Shown: positions 7,274 through 15,662, counted from the stretch's first letter. The stretch: 46,111 nucleotides of DNA from an uncultured Bacteroidaceae bacterium (GCA_905235305.1 CAJOLC010000014.1:1-46111), one strand, 5' to 3'. The notes: a model not told the origin generated them from the letters alone. Translations and numbers: made by a program.

Positions 7274-8827
7274 ATGGTGAAGAAACTCGTTTTGCCCCTG
7301 CTTCTGCTGACCGGCACTTGTTGTCATGCCCAGACTGCTGCCATAAGAACGCTCTTCCGAAGCATTACGGACACTTACGAGACGAAGGCCGACTCCACGA
7401 CAAACGCCTTCATCGAGTCGTTCATGATTAAGGACAAAGGCTACTTCAACGTCAGCTATGGGCACTATGCCGACAATGCCTACTGGACACAAGCGCACGC
7501 CATGGACGTCGTCATCTATAATTACCAGCGTCACAAAGGCATCAATGCCAGCCTGGCCAACAAATATCTGGGCTACATCAGGCTGTGGTACAAGAACAAG
7601 GCCAACAACTATGCAGGAGCTCCAGCCAAGAGCACGACGACCGTCAGCACAGCCTCGGACTACAAGATGTTCGAGAATCCTTTCACCGACGACATGTGTT
7701 GGATAACGCTCACGCTGTTGCACATTGCCGAGGCAACCGGTACTTCTTCCTACGCAACCGTGGCCAGACAGGTATTCGACAACTTCATCATCAAGCGCGC
7801 CAGCGAGGATGAGGCGACGGGAGGCCTGTGGCTCCCGTGGAACACGGATGCCGGCAGCGGCCCGAACGCCTGTACGCAGTCGCCGGCTATCCTCATAGCT
7901 GCAAAGCTCTACCAGAGGTACGGCACCGAGAAATACCTGGAGTATGCCAAGAAGCTCTATAAGTACACCGCCGCAAACATCATCAAGAGCGACGGCCGCG
8001 TAGAGGAACCGCCGCTGACCTATACGCAAGGCACCTTCGGCGAAGCATGCCGAATCCTCTATCATGTAACCGACGAAGCGGCATCCATCAGAAGCAAGTA
8101 CCGGACACTGGCCTACAATAGCCTCAACTATGCATTCACGAGCGGCCGCTGCACCAACGGACAGAACATCCTGCGCGACGAGGGGCACAGTGGCGACCAA
8201 AGCATCTTCAAGGCTGTGCTCATACCCTACGCCGTCAATTTCGTGCTTGATGAGGACATGACGTCCAGCAATCGTCAGAGCCTCCTCAAGCTGATACTGA
8301 AGAACACCACTACGCTATGGCCGAACCTCGACTTCTCGCGCTACCCCATCCTCTTCTATAATTATAGCTGGACGTCGCCTTATACGGGAGCGGACGGCGA
8401 TGCCTCGATGGGAGCAGCCTGCAGCGGTGCCTCGCTCATAGAGAACACTGCCCGAATGTGTCGTACCATTACTGACCGCTACAATCTTGGCCTGCTCCAC
8501 ACGCAGTGCAGTGCCTTTGCCGCAGAGCCCGAGAACGGCGAGGCCGCCCAACTGCCGGCATTCACCGCAGCAATGCAAGCAGCGGAAGAGATACTCGCTA
8601 ACCCGGGCGACTTCTCCACCAGTCAGTTCAAGAAAGCCATCGACAACCTGCAGGCAGCCTACGAAACCGCGCAGGACTACACGACTGGCATTGCAACTGC
8701 CACGATTCAGGACACAGAATCCCCAAGCCAAGACAACGTCTACGACCTGAGCGGCAGAAGGGTCACGGGCAAGGACATGCCTCATGGTATATATATAAAA
8801 GGTAGGCGCAAAGTCCTGATAAGGTAA
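7274..8827 (+). CDS. Secreted glycoside hydrolase, GH76-like (alpha-1,6-mannanase family)
   Basis: The 517-residue protein begins with a Sec signal (MVKKLVLPLLLLTGTCCHAQ). The body has the repeating helical pattern of GH76 (alpha/alpha)6 enzymes: a paired acid motif TDDMCW (Asp139-Asp140) at the place of the family's catalytic Asp pair, GGLWLPWN, and TQSPAILIAAKLYQRYG. GH76 enzymes cut alpha-1,6-mannan. A helical module (about residues 425-465) follows, and the C-terminus (YDLSGRRV...GIYIKGRRKVLIR) resembles a type IX secretion sorting domain. No SusCD genes are adjacent. The start lies 11 bases after the mscL terminator with no visible Shine-Dalgarno, so expression is unclear. Confidence 0.75.
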   Translation: MVKKLVLPLLLLTGTCCHAQTAAIRTLFRSITDTYETKADSTTNAFIESFMIKDKGYFNVSYGHYADNAYWTQAHAMDVVIYNYQRHKGINASLANKYLGYIRLWYKNKANNYAGAPAKSTTTVSTASDYKMFENPFTDDMCWITLTLLHIAEATGTSSYATVARQVFDNFIIKRASEDEATGGLWLPWNTDAGSGPNACTQSPAILIAAKLYQRYGTEKYLEYAKKLYKYTAANIIKSDGRVEEPPLTYTQGTFGEACRILYHVTDEAASIRSKYRTLAYNSLNYAFTSGRCTNGQNILRDEGHSGDQSIFKAVLIPYAVNFVLDEDMTSSNRQSLLKLILKNTTTLWPNLDFSRYPILFYNYSWTSPYTGADGDASMGAACSGASLIENTARMCRTITDRYNLGLLHTQCSAFAAEPENGEAAQLPAFTAAMQAAEEILANPGDFSTSQFKKAIDNLQAAYETAQDYTTGIATATIQDTESPSQDNVYDLSGRRVTGKDMPHGIYIKGRRKVLIR

Positions 8828-8875
8828 AGCGACAGGACGCAAAACGCTTCCTCGGCAAAAAAAGTTAGGTGAATG

Positions 8876-8907
8876 TTTGGCAGAATGAAATAAAAGCTGT
8901 ACCTTTG
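8876..8907 (+). promoter_or_regulatory. Promoter of tRNA-Cys
   Basis: TTTG (8876-8879), a 20-bp spacer and TACCTTTG (8900-8907) match the Bacteroidota sigma-ABfr consensus exactly. The tRNA starts 19 bases after the -7 element. Confidence 0.85.
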
Positions 8908-8925
8908 CAGCGCAAACTTAGGTTT

Positions 8926-8997
8926 GGTGCCTTGGATGAGTGGCTTAGTCAACGGTCTGCAAAACCGTCTACAGCAGTTCGAATCTGCTAGGCACCT
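8926..8997 (+). tRNA. tRNA-Cys (anticodon GCA)
   Basis: The acceptor arm GGTGCCT (8926-8932) pairs with AGGCACC (8990-8996), with discriminator T at 8997 as usual for tRNA-Cys. The anticodon stem ACGGT/ACCGT encloses the loop CTGCAAA with anticodon GCA at 8959-8961. The T arm is AGCAG-TTCGAAT-CTGCT. CCA is not encoded. Confidence 0.95.
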
Positions 8998-9010
8998 CTG
9001 AGAAAGAAGG

Positions 9011-9050
9011 ACGAGGGCATGTCTTTGATGACATGCCCTCGTTGTTTTTT
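9011..9050 (+). terminator. Terminator of tRNA-Cys
   Basis: A 13-bp perfect stem (ACGAGGGCATGTC at 9011-9023 and its complement at 9030-9042) with a 6-base loop is followed by TGTTTTTT. Confidence 0.93.
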
Positions 9051-9178
9051 GCCATGACTCACCACACCCTACGCAGGGCAGCTCTCTATGGAAGAATAAA
9101 AGATACCGCTGTCCGTCAGATTCCGGGGAACGCCACAGAGGGGCCTTCACTACACTTCGTCACGCGACATAGTACGCA

Positions 9179-9280
9179 GGGTTGCTCAACGCAACAGGGA
9201 GGGATGATTGCAGCATCATGAACCTGCAATTGAATATTCATGATGCTGCAATTGAATATTCATGATGCTGCAAAGAACCC
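9179..9280. repeat. 22-bp palindrome array, copy A (102 bp)
   Basis: The left end is GGGTTGCT and the right end CAAAGAACCC. Units of 22 bp each consist of a 16-bp block plus CAATTG; the blocks are variants of the palindrome CAGCATCATGATGCTG. The sequence CCATTAT after the right end is shared with copy B. Total length is 102 bp, one 22-bp unit more than copies B and C. The leftmost unit is poorly conserved. Confidence 0.8.
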
Positions 9281-9389
9281 ATTATACTACGTCGGCTGAC
9301 GCAGCTGCCAGCGGAGGCCACTGATTTACCCTGATGTTCAAGACGCTCACTACGTCGGCGATGTCACCGCTTGCCTTCACCGTTCGTGT

Positions 9390-9449
9390 CGGCCTTCTCC
9401 GAGTCGGCCTTGAGGGCTGGGGTGAGGCTTGACCATTGGCCATTTGGAG
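9390..9449 (+). repeat. Diverged GC-rich palindromic repeat followed by 7-bp repeats
   Basis: GGCCTTCTCC and CCTTGAGGGCTGGGGTGAGG resemble the GC-rich elements at 36.9, 37.0, 40.0 and 40.4 kb, including the GGGGT(A/G)AGGCT tail. The heptads TTGACCA, TTGGCCA and TTTGGAG follow at once. This gives the same repeat-then-heptad order as between batA and batB. Confidence 0.5.
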
Positions 9450-9500
9450 GATGCAAGGCTGCGGGTATATGGGTCGGAATGGTTAATTAGTCTTAATTGT

Positions 9501-9531
9501 TTTGCCATTTGCAGAAGTTTATGTATCTTTG
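9501..9531 (+). promoter_or_regulatory. Promoter of the DUF4369 lipoprotein gene
   Basis: TTTG (9501-9504), a 19-bp spacer and TATCTTTG (9524-9531) precede the ATG at 9556 by 24 bases. Confidence 0.85.
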
Positions 9532-9555
9532 CCAAACGAAACGAGAAAATCGGCA

Positions 9556-10239
9556 ATGAACAAGTCCTGCTATTTGCTTCTGACGACTTTGCTGGCACTG
9601 ATGTCCTGCAAAAGCCAGTATATGGTGAAAGGATCTTCAAATGTGGAAGACCTCGAGGGCAAGGTGCTGACGCTCAAGGTCTATGTGGATGGCGAGCTGA
9701 AGAGCATCGACTCGACAAGGGTGGTGCATGGGCGGTTCGGCTTTGGCGGCAGCATGGACTCCACGATGCTGGCAAATGTCTTCCTGGGCGACCTTAGCGT
9801 GATGCCTATCGTGCTGGAGGAGGGAGAAGTCCGTCTGAACATCAGCGAGACACAACAGACTGCCACAGGCACTCCCCTCAACGACACGCTGTCGAGCTTC
9901 ATTCAACGCAAGACACAGCTCGACGCCAGAATGGCCGAGCTGCCGCACCTCGAAGCGCAGATGATTATGGACGGGGCGGACGACGACGAGAGGCTCTTCG
10001 AACTGGGCAGGCAGTCGAAGCAGTTGGCAGACGAGAACGACCAACTCATCACACGCTTCATACGCGCGAATTATAATAATGTATTAGGGCCAGGCATATT
10101 CATGATTCTGACCAGCAGCCTGCCCTACCCCGTCCTGACACCCCAGCTTGAGGAAATCATCACAAACGCCCCGCCTTACTTCCTCGGGCATCCTTATGTC
10201 AGGAAGTTCATCGAAGAGGCAAGGAAGGAGGACTATTGA
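9556..10239 (+). CDS. DUF4369 domain lipoprotein
   Basis: The product is 227 residues. MNKSCYLLLTTLLALMSC gives a lipoprotein signal with lipobox LMSC, so it is envelope-anchored. The next about 110 residues fit DUF4369: a beta-rich domain with IDSTRVVHGRFGFGG, a segment like VMPIVLEEGEVRLNI, and the closing GTPLNDTLSSF motif. In Bacteroidota this domain often precedes a thioredoxin-like domain; here the C-terminus is helical with no CxxC, so no redox activity is expected. The start was set at 9556 from the signal peptide and the promoter 24 bases upstream. Its TGA overlaps the next ATG (TGATG), which suggests translational coupling. Confidence 0.82.
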   Translation: MNKSCYLLLTTLLALMSCKSQYMVKGSSNVEDLEGKVLTLKVYVDGELKSIDSTRVVHGRFGFGGSMDSTMLANVFLGDLSVMPIVLEEGEVRLNISETQQTATGTPLNDTLSSFIQRKTQLDARMAELPHLEAQMIMDGADDDERLFELGRQSKQLADENDQLITRFIRANYNNVLGPGIFMILTSSLPYPVLTPQLEEIITNAPPYFLGHPYVRKFIEEARKEDY

Positions 10240-10991
10240 TGCTCTACCGCCTCTACCAACTCATCATAGCCGCACCCCTGCTGATCGTGCTGACCATAGC
10301 GACGGCCCTGGTCACCATCATTGGCTGTGCCCTCGGAAAGGCAAGGACATGGGGTTACTATCCCGCGATGGTGTGGAGCCGCATGATGTGCTGGGTGATG
10401 CTGCTGCCTGTCAAGGTAGAGGGCCGAGAACTCCTGGACGAAAAGCAATCGTATGTCTTCGTAGCCAACCACCAGGGAGCCTACGACATCTTCCTCATCT
10501 ACGGCTTCCTGGGACGCAGCTTCCGCTGGATGATGAAGAAGAGTCTGCGGGAGATACCACTCGTGGGGAAGGCTTGCGAGAGCGCTGGGCACATCCTCGT
10601 CGACAAGAGTGGACCGAAAGCCATACAGAAGACATACGAACAGGGACGGCAAGTGCTGAAGGACGGCATCTCCCTCGTAGTCTTTCCCGAAGGGGCACGC
10701 ACCTTCACAGGACAAATGGGGAAGTTCCGCAGAGGCGCCTTCGGACTGGCCGACGAACTGCGGCTTCCCATAGTTCCCGTGACAATAGACGGCAGCTTCG
10801 ACGTCTTGCCACGTCAGCGAGGCTTCGCCTTCCTCTCATGGCACAGGCTTCGCCTCGTCATCCACAAGCCCATCATGCCCGAAGGCCAAGGACAGGAGGA
10901 AGTGCAACGCATGATGCAACAAAGCTACGACACCATCATGAGCAGCCTGCCGGAACATTATCAAGGCTTCGCCGCCAACCCAGATCAGTAA
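10239..10991 (+). CDS. 1-acyl-glycerol-3-phosphate acyltransferase (PlsC-like)
   Basis: This 250-residue membrane-bound acyltransferase probably makes phosphatidic acid from lysophosphatidic acid. It has an N-terminal hydrophobic helix (LYQLIIAAPLLIVLTIATAL), the catalytic HX4D motif in NHQGAYD (His78, Asp83) and the substrate-binding FPEGARTF (Phe149 onward), then PIVPVTIDG, a standard block IV. An in-frame TTG at 10236 is possible, but the ATG at 10239, which overlaps the preceding stop by one base, is the better start. Acyl-chain and acceptor specificity cannot be read. Confidence 0.92.
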   Translation: MLYRLYQLIIAAPLLIVLTIATALVTIIGCALGKARTWGYYPAMVWSRMMCWVMLLPVKVEGRELLDEKQSYVFVANHQGAYDIFLIYGFLGRSFRWMMKKSLREIPLVGKACESAGHILVDKSGPKAIQKTYEQGRQVLKDGISLVVFPEGARTFTGQMGKFRRGAFGLADELRLPIVPVTIDGSFDVLPRQRGFAFLSWHRLRLVIHKPIMPEGQGQEEVQRMMQQSYDTIMSSLPEHYQGFAANPDQ

Positions 10992-11024
10992 CATTACATT
11001 ATACGTTACTCTCTACGCCAAATG

Positions 11025-11056
11025 CTTGGCAGTATCAGAAATAATCCGTAACTTTG
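11025..11056 (+). promoter_or_regulatory. Promoter of the PEP-synthase-like gene
   Basis: TAACTTTG (11049-11056) is an exact TAnnTTTG. CTTG at 11025-11028, with a 20-bp spacer, matches three of four bases of the -33 element. Confidence 0.65.
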
Positions 11057-11099
11057 GCGCGACAAACGAAACAAGGTAAATCATTAAATCACAAATGCC

Positions 11100-13076
11100 G
11101 TGACGCTGAAAGACACCTCCTTCGTGGACCTGATGCTCAACAGGGTCTATAACGTTCTGCTCATAGCAAACCCCTACGACGCCTTCATGCTGGAGGACGA
11201 CGGCAGGGTCGACGAGAAGATATTCTCAGAATATGCTCGCCTCGGACTGCGCTTCCCGCCACGATTCCTGCAAGTACACAGCCACGAAGAGGCAAAGGAG
11301 ACCATGGCCGGCGGACACATCAACCTCGTCATCTGTATGCCTGCCGCCGAAGACAACAGCGTATTCGACATCGCCCGCGACATAAAAGAAGGCTATCCGC
11401 AGACGCCCATCGTGGTGCTCACGCCCTTCAGCCACGGCATCACCCGACGCATGCAGAACGAAGACCTCAGCGTCTTCGAATACGTCTTCTGCTGGCTCGG
11501 CAACACAGAACTGCTGCTCTCCATCATCAAGCTCATGGAAGACCGCATGAACCTCGAACACGACATCGAGTCGGCAGGCGTGCAGATGCTGCTCGTCGTG
11601 GAGGACAGCATACGCTTCTACTCCAGCATCCTGCCCACACTCTACAAGTTCGTCCTGCAGCAAAGCCTCGCATTTGCCACCGAAGCCCTCAACACAAGCC
11701 TCGAAGCACTGCGCATGCGAGGACGTCCGAAGATAGTGCTTGCACGCAACTACGAAGAAGCCTGGGACCTCTACAACCGCTTCGCCGACAACACGCTCGG
11801 TGTCATTAGCGACTGCAGCTTTCCCATGACAGCCGAAGGAGAAAAGGACGAAGAGGCCGGATTCAAGCTCCTGAGCGCCATCCGCACCAGAGACCCCTAC
11901 ATCCCACTCATACTCGATTCCAGCGAAACCGACAAGGCGCCACTTGCCAAAGCCTGCCATGCAAGCTTCATAGACAAGAACTCAAAGAAGATTGGCGTAG
12001 ACCTTCGGGACCATCTGCGTGACTACTTCGGCTTCGGCGACTTCATCTTCCGCGACCCCGACACGATGCAGGAGGTGGCGAGGCTGCACAACCTGAAAGA
12101 CCTTCAGGACAACATCATGACACTTCCCACGCGAAGTCTCCTCTATCACATCTCGCACAACAACGTCAGCCGATGGCTCGCCTCCCGCGCACTCTTCCCT
12201 ATCTCACAGTTCCTGAAGGGCATCACGTGGGAAAGCCTGCAAGACGTCGATGCACATCGCGCTATCATCCTGGACGCAATCGTCGCCTACCGAAGGATGA
12301 AGAACCAAGGAGTCGTGGCAGTCTTCCAGCGTGAGCGGTTCGACCAGTACAGCAACTTTGCCCGCATCGGCGAAGGAAGCCTCGGAGGAAAAGGGCGTGG
12401 ACTGGCCTTCATCGACCACTTGCTCGGTCGGCACACTGACCTCAACGAACAGGAAGGCGTCACTGTCAGCATCCCGAAGACCGTAGTTCTATGCACCGAC
12501 ATATTCGACGAGTTCATGGATACCAACGACCTCTACCAGATTGCGCTCGCCGACTTGCCCGATGAAGAGATACTCGAGCACTTCCTTCGCGGGCGTCTTC
12601 CCATGAGGCTCGTCGGAGATTTGGAAGCCTTCCTTGACGTTGTGGACGGACCAATCGCTATTCGTTCGTCGAGTCTCCTCGAAGATTCGCATTACCAACC
12701 CTTTGCGGGAGTCTACAGTACTTATATGATTTCCTCGGCACGCGACCGCTATGAGCGTCTGTCCATGCTTTCGGAAGCTATCAAGGCCGTCTATGCCAGC
12801 GTCTTTTACCAGACCAGCAAGGACTACATGACTGCCACGAGCAACGTCATCGACCAAGAGAAGATGGCTGTCATCCTGCAGGAAGTGGTCGGCGAGGAAC
12901 ACAACGGGAGGTTCTATCCCATCATAAGCGGGGTGGCCAGAAGCATCAACTATTATCCCATCGGCGATGAGAAGGCCGAGGAAGGCACAGTTTCCTTGGC
13001 GATGGGACTGGGCAAGTACATGGCGGCACAAGCCTGCGCGTCTGCCCTGCACATCCGCACCAAATCCTGCAGATGA
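11100..13076 (+). CDS. PEP/pyruvate-binding phosphoenolpyruvate synthase-like protein, N-terminal part (frameshifted)
   Basis: This is the first 658 codons of a Bacteroidales-type PEP-synthase-like protein of about 980 residues. The first about 330 residues include a receiver-like region (YNVLLIANPYDAFMLEDDGR). The ATP-grasp-type PPDK N-terminal domain follows, with GEGSLGGKGRGLAF (from residue 424) and GPIAIRSSSLLEDS (about 520). The frame is lost near 13020: after GLGKY the next frame reads GGTSLRVCPAHPHQILQ and then runs into the downstream ORF. A GTG start is used; no ATG lies upstream in frame before a stop. It may still be made as two chains, because the stop and the next ATG overlap (ATGA). 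Confidence 0.85.
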   Translation: MTLKDTSFVDLMLNRVYNVLLIANPYDAFMLEDDGRVDEKIFSEYARLGLRFPPRFLQVHSHEEAKETMAGGHINLVICMPAAEDNSVFDIARDIKEGYPQTPIVVLTPFSHGITRRMQNEDLSVFEYVFCWLGNTELLLSIIKLMEDRMNLEHDIESAGVQMLLVVEDSIRFYSSILPTLYKFVLQQSLAFATEALNTSLEALRMRGRPKIVLARNYEEAWDLYNRFADNTLGVISDCSFPMTAEGEKDEEAGFKLLSAIRTRDPYIPLILDSSETDKAPLAKACHASFIDKNSKKIGVDLRDHLRDYFGFGDFIFRDPDTMQEVARLHNLKDLQDNIMTLPTRSLLYHISHNNVSRWLASRALFPISQFLKGITWESLQDVDAHRAIILDAIVAYRRMKNQGVVAVFQRERFDQYSNFARIGEGSLGGKGRGLAFIDHLLGRHTDLNEQEGVTVSIPKTVVLCTDIFDEFMDTNDLYQIALADLPDEEILEHFLRGRLPMRLVGDLEAFLDVVDGPIAIRSSSLLEDSHYQPFAGVYSTYMISSARDRYERLSMLSEAIKAVYASVFYQTSKDYMTATSNVIDQEKMAVILQEVVGEEHNGRFYPIISGVARSINYYPIGDEKAEEGTVSLAMGLGKYMAAQACASALHIRTKSCR

Positions 13077-14032
13077 GCGAGATGGAAATCGCGCTTCGCG
13101 ACACACAGACGCACTTCCTGGCACTTCGCGCCCAAAGCACCGAGGAGGCGGGACACGTGCGTGTCGATGATGGATTCAACCTCATAAAGGTGCCCGTCCG
13201 CGAGGCCGAGAGCGACGGAACGCTGCAATGGATATGCTCGACCTTCGACCCTGTGGACCAATGCATCTACGATGGCTTCTACGAAGGCCGCAACCGCAAG
13301 ATCATCTCCTTTGCAGGTGTACTGCAGAACGGCATCTTCCCTTTGCCTGAACTGATGCAGAAGGTCTTGAAGTACGGGCAGGAAGAGATGAAGCGCCCCG
13401 TGGAGATAGAGTTTGCCGTCAACCTTCATGCCGACCGCAGCGGCGAGTTCCGCCTCCTGCAGATACGGCCTATGGTGGACAACAGGATGGAGCTCGACGA
13501 GGACCTCACCGCTATCCCCGACGAGGACTGCCTGTTGCGCTCGCATTGTGCCATAGGTCACGGCATCATACGCGACATACAGGACATCGTTTATGTCAAG
13601 ACCGAGGGCTATACGCCCGCCAATAATCCTGCGATTGCCGAAGAGATTGAGAAGATAAACAGGGGGTTCCTGACGCCTTCAGGCTCCTATCTGCTCATCG
13701 GCCCTGGCCGTTGGGGAAGCAGCGACCCATGGCTGGGCATTCCGGTGAAATGGAGCCATATCAGTGCTGCACAGGTTATTGTAGAGGCAGGGCTTGACTG
13801 CTTCCAGGTCGACCCGAGCCAAGGCACTCACTTCTTCCAGAACCTGACATCACTTGGCGTCTGCTACTTGACGATTAATGCCTTCCGAGGCGACGGCATC
13901 TACAGGCAGGAAGTCCTCGACCAACTGCCTGCCGTCCAGGAGACAAGCCATGTCCGCCACGTCCGACTGCCTGCTCCTCTGACCATCAAAGTGGATGGGC
14001 AGAAGAAGGAAGCAGTGGTCCTCACCTTTTAG
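13073..14032 (+). CDS. PEP synthase-like protein, C-terminal part (frameshifted)
   Basis: These 319 codons continue the preceding protein. MSEMEIALRDTQTHFLALRAQ carries on from the shifted frame, followed by VEIEFAVNLHADRSGEFRLLQIRPM, the end of the PPDK N-terminal ATP-grasp domain, and a family-specific C-terminus (SYLLIGPGRWGSSDPWLGIPV). No phosphohistidine swivel or PEP-binding barrel motif is obvious, so even the intact protein may not be a classical PEP synthase. The ATG lies inside the upstream stop region (ATGA), so reinitiation is possible; otherwise this is the tail of a broken gene. Confidence 0.8.
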   Translation: MSEMEIALRDTQTHFLALRAQSTEEAGHVRVDDGFNLIKVPVREAESDGTLQWICSTFDPVDQCIYDGFYEGRNRKIISFAGVLQNGIFPLPELMQKVLKYGQEEMKRPVEIEFAVNLHADRSGEFRLLQIRPMVDNRMELDEDLTAIPDEDCLLRSHCAIGHGIIRDIQDIVYVKTEGYTPANNPAIAEEIEKINRGFLTPSGSYLLIGPGRWGSSDPWLGIPVKWSHISAAQVIVEAGLDCFQVDPSQGTHFFQNLTSLGVCYLTINAFRGDGIYRQEVLDQLPAVQETSHVRHVRLPAPLTIKVDGQKKEAVVLTF

Positions 14033-14072
14033 AGTTAAGAGTTAAGAGCTAAGAGTTAAGAATGAAGAATTA
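14031..14072. repeat. Six 7-bp tandem repeats (AGAGTTA type)
   Basis: Exact frame-7 reading gives AGAGTTA, AGAGTTA, AGAGCTA, AGAGTTA, AGAATGA and AGAATTA. The array begins within the stop codon of the preceding gene. Confidence 0.85.
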
Positions 14073-14129
14073 AGACCATGCTACCGCCCAAGAGCTGTCG
14101 TCCCTTAATTTCCCAAACGAGCGCAGCGA

Positions 14130-14165
14130 GTTAACTTCATTAACCTCGTTAACTCCATCTAACTA
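14130..14165. repeat. Four 9-bp degenerate tandem repeats before the symporter gene
   Basis: GTTAACTTC, ATTAACCTC, GTTAACTCC and ATCTAACTA run up to 10 bases before the ATG at 14175. The GTTAAC core is partly complementary to the AGAGTTA heptads 60-100 bases upstream, so the two could pair. Confidence 0.65.
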
Positions 14166-14174
14166 CACCAGAGA

Positions 14175-15593
14175 ATGGAACATATCTTTAATCTTGAATT
14201 CCTGAGGTTCGACATCATAAGTTCGATAAGCGACCTCCTGTGGACCTACATTGTCATCACGATGCTCGTGGGCTGTGCCCTTTATTTCACTTGGAACCTG
14301 CGGGCGGTGCAGTTCACGATGTTGAGGACGATGTTTCACGACCTCTTCAAGCCAAGCAGCCAGCCGGTCGAGGGCTTCACGGGGCGTAAGATTACCTCCT
14401 TCGGAGCCTTTGCCATCAGTCTCTCCTCGAGGGTTGGGACGGGCAATCTGGCTGGCGTGGCAAGCGCCATCTTCGTGGGAGGCCCGGGAGCAGTGTTCTG
14501 GATGTGGGTGATGGCTTTGCTGGGAGCAAGCACAGCCTTCATGGAAGCCACGCTCGCCCAGCTCTTCAAGCGACGGGGCAAGGATAGCTTCTACGGCGGA
14601 CCTGCCTACTACATGAAGCATGGGCTGCACCGTCCGTGGATGGGCACGTTGTTTGCCATCTTCATCATCTTCGGATTCGGCTTCTCCCACCAGCTCGTGC
14701 AGAGCAACACTATGTGCGGAGCACTGAACGAGGCGCTCGGCCTTCCCACGGAATACGTGGCTGTCGGGCTGATGCTGCTGACGTTTGCCATCATCTTCGG
14801 CGGCATCCACCGCATAGCACACTTCTGCGAGATGATAGTTCCCTTCATGGCGTTGGGCTACATCCTGCTTGCGCTCTACATTCTTGCCGTGAACATCACG
14901 CAGATTCCTGCCATGCTGAGCCTCATCGTACGCAGCGCCTTCGGCTGGCAAGAAGTGGCAGGCGGAACAGTGGGAATGGCTGTGATGCAAGGCGTAAAAC
15001 GCGGACTCTTCTCGAACGAAGCAGGCGAAGGCAGTGCGCCCAATGCTGCTGCCACCGCCGCCATAGCGCATCCTGCATCACAAGGACTGCTGCAGAGCCT
15101 CGGCGTCTTCATCGACACCATCGTCATCTGCACCTGCACCGCCTTCATCATCCTGTTGAGCGGGCTCTACGACGAAGGCACCGACGGCATCGTCCTTACT
15201 GATCATGCCATGAGACACCACTTGGGCAGCTTCGGAACCATCTACCTCACGGCCGCCATCTTCCTGTTTGCCTACAGCACCATCATCGCCAACTACTTCT
15301 ACGGAGAGACCAACGTGCGCTACATCTGCAACAAGTCCTGGGCCGTAGCGATGTTCAGATGCACGACCGGAGTAGTGGTGCTCATGGGAGGCTTCATGAC
15401 GCTGCAGCAGACGTGGTGCTTTGTAGACCTCGCCATGGCACTGATGACCATCCTGAACCTCATCAGTATCTGCCTCCTGAGCCGCTATGCGTTCCGCCTT
15501 CTGAAAGACTTCCTCGAGCAACGAAAGAGCGGAAAAGACCCCGTCTTCAACCCCGACCTCTTCCCCGAAGCCGACCTCGAGGGATGGAGATAG
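14175..15593 (+). CDS. AGCS family sodium/alanine symporter
   Basis: This 472-residue inner-membrane transporter belongs to the alanine or glycine:cation symporter family, which imports small neutral amino acids with Na+. About 10-11 hydrophobic helices are visible. Family landmarks include ISLSSRVGTGNLAGVASAIFVGGPGAVFWMW, FYGGPAYYMKHGL and KRGLFSNEAGEGSAPNAAATA. Many family members have AARVGTGNIAGVA at the first position, so SSRVGTGNLAGVA is a small variation. No promoter was found close upstream; the leader is made of 7- and 9-bp repeats. Confidence 0.93.
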   Translation: MEHIFNLEFLRFDIISSISDLLWTYIVITMLVGCALYFTWNLRAVQFTMLRTMFHDLFKPSSQPVEGFTGRKITSFGAFAISLSSRVGTGNLAGVASAIFVGGPGAVFWMWVMALLGASTAFMEATLAQLFKRRGKDSFYGGPAYYMKHGLHRPWMGTLFAIFIIFGFGFSHQLVQSNTMCGALNEALGLPTEYVAVGLMLLTFAIIFGGIHRIAHFCEMIVPFMALGYILLALYILAVNITQIPAMLSLIVRSAFGWQEVAGGTVGMAVMQGVKRGLFSNEAGEGSAPNAAATAAIAHPASQGLLQSLGVFIDTIVICTCTAFIILLSGLYDEGTDGIVLTDHAMRHHLGSFGTIYLTAAIFLFAYSTIIANYFYGETNVRYICNKSWAVAMFRCTTGVVVLMGGFMTLQQTWCFVDLAMALMTILNLISICLLSRYAFRLLKDFLEQRKSGKDPVFNPDLFPEADLEGWR

Positions 15594-15662
15594 CAGAGCC
15601 TCCGCTCCGCCATCCACTGTTCTTCAGTCCGCATCACCTCATTTCTCACCCATTCCTGCAAG

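Larger units (their letters stand above)
9051..9500. other. Intergenic region rich in repeats
   Basis: No gene is supported in these 450 bases. They hold palindrome array A (9179-9280), two copies of ACTACGTCGGC (near 9287 and 9349), and a GC-rich repeat followed by heptads (9390-9449). Confidence 0.5.

Noticed and set aside
9179..9280. CRISPR array, because of regular repeats at 9.2, 15.7 and 41.7 kb
   Set aside because: The whole 22-bp unit repeats, there are no unique spacers, only three units per site, and no cas genes in the window.
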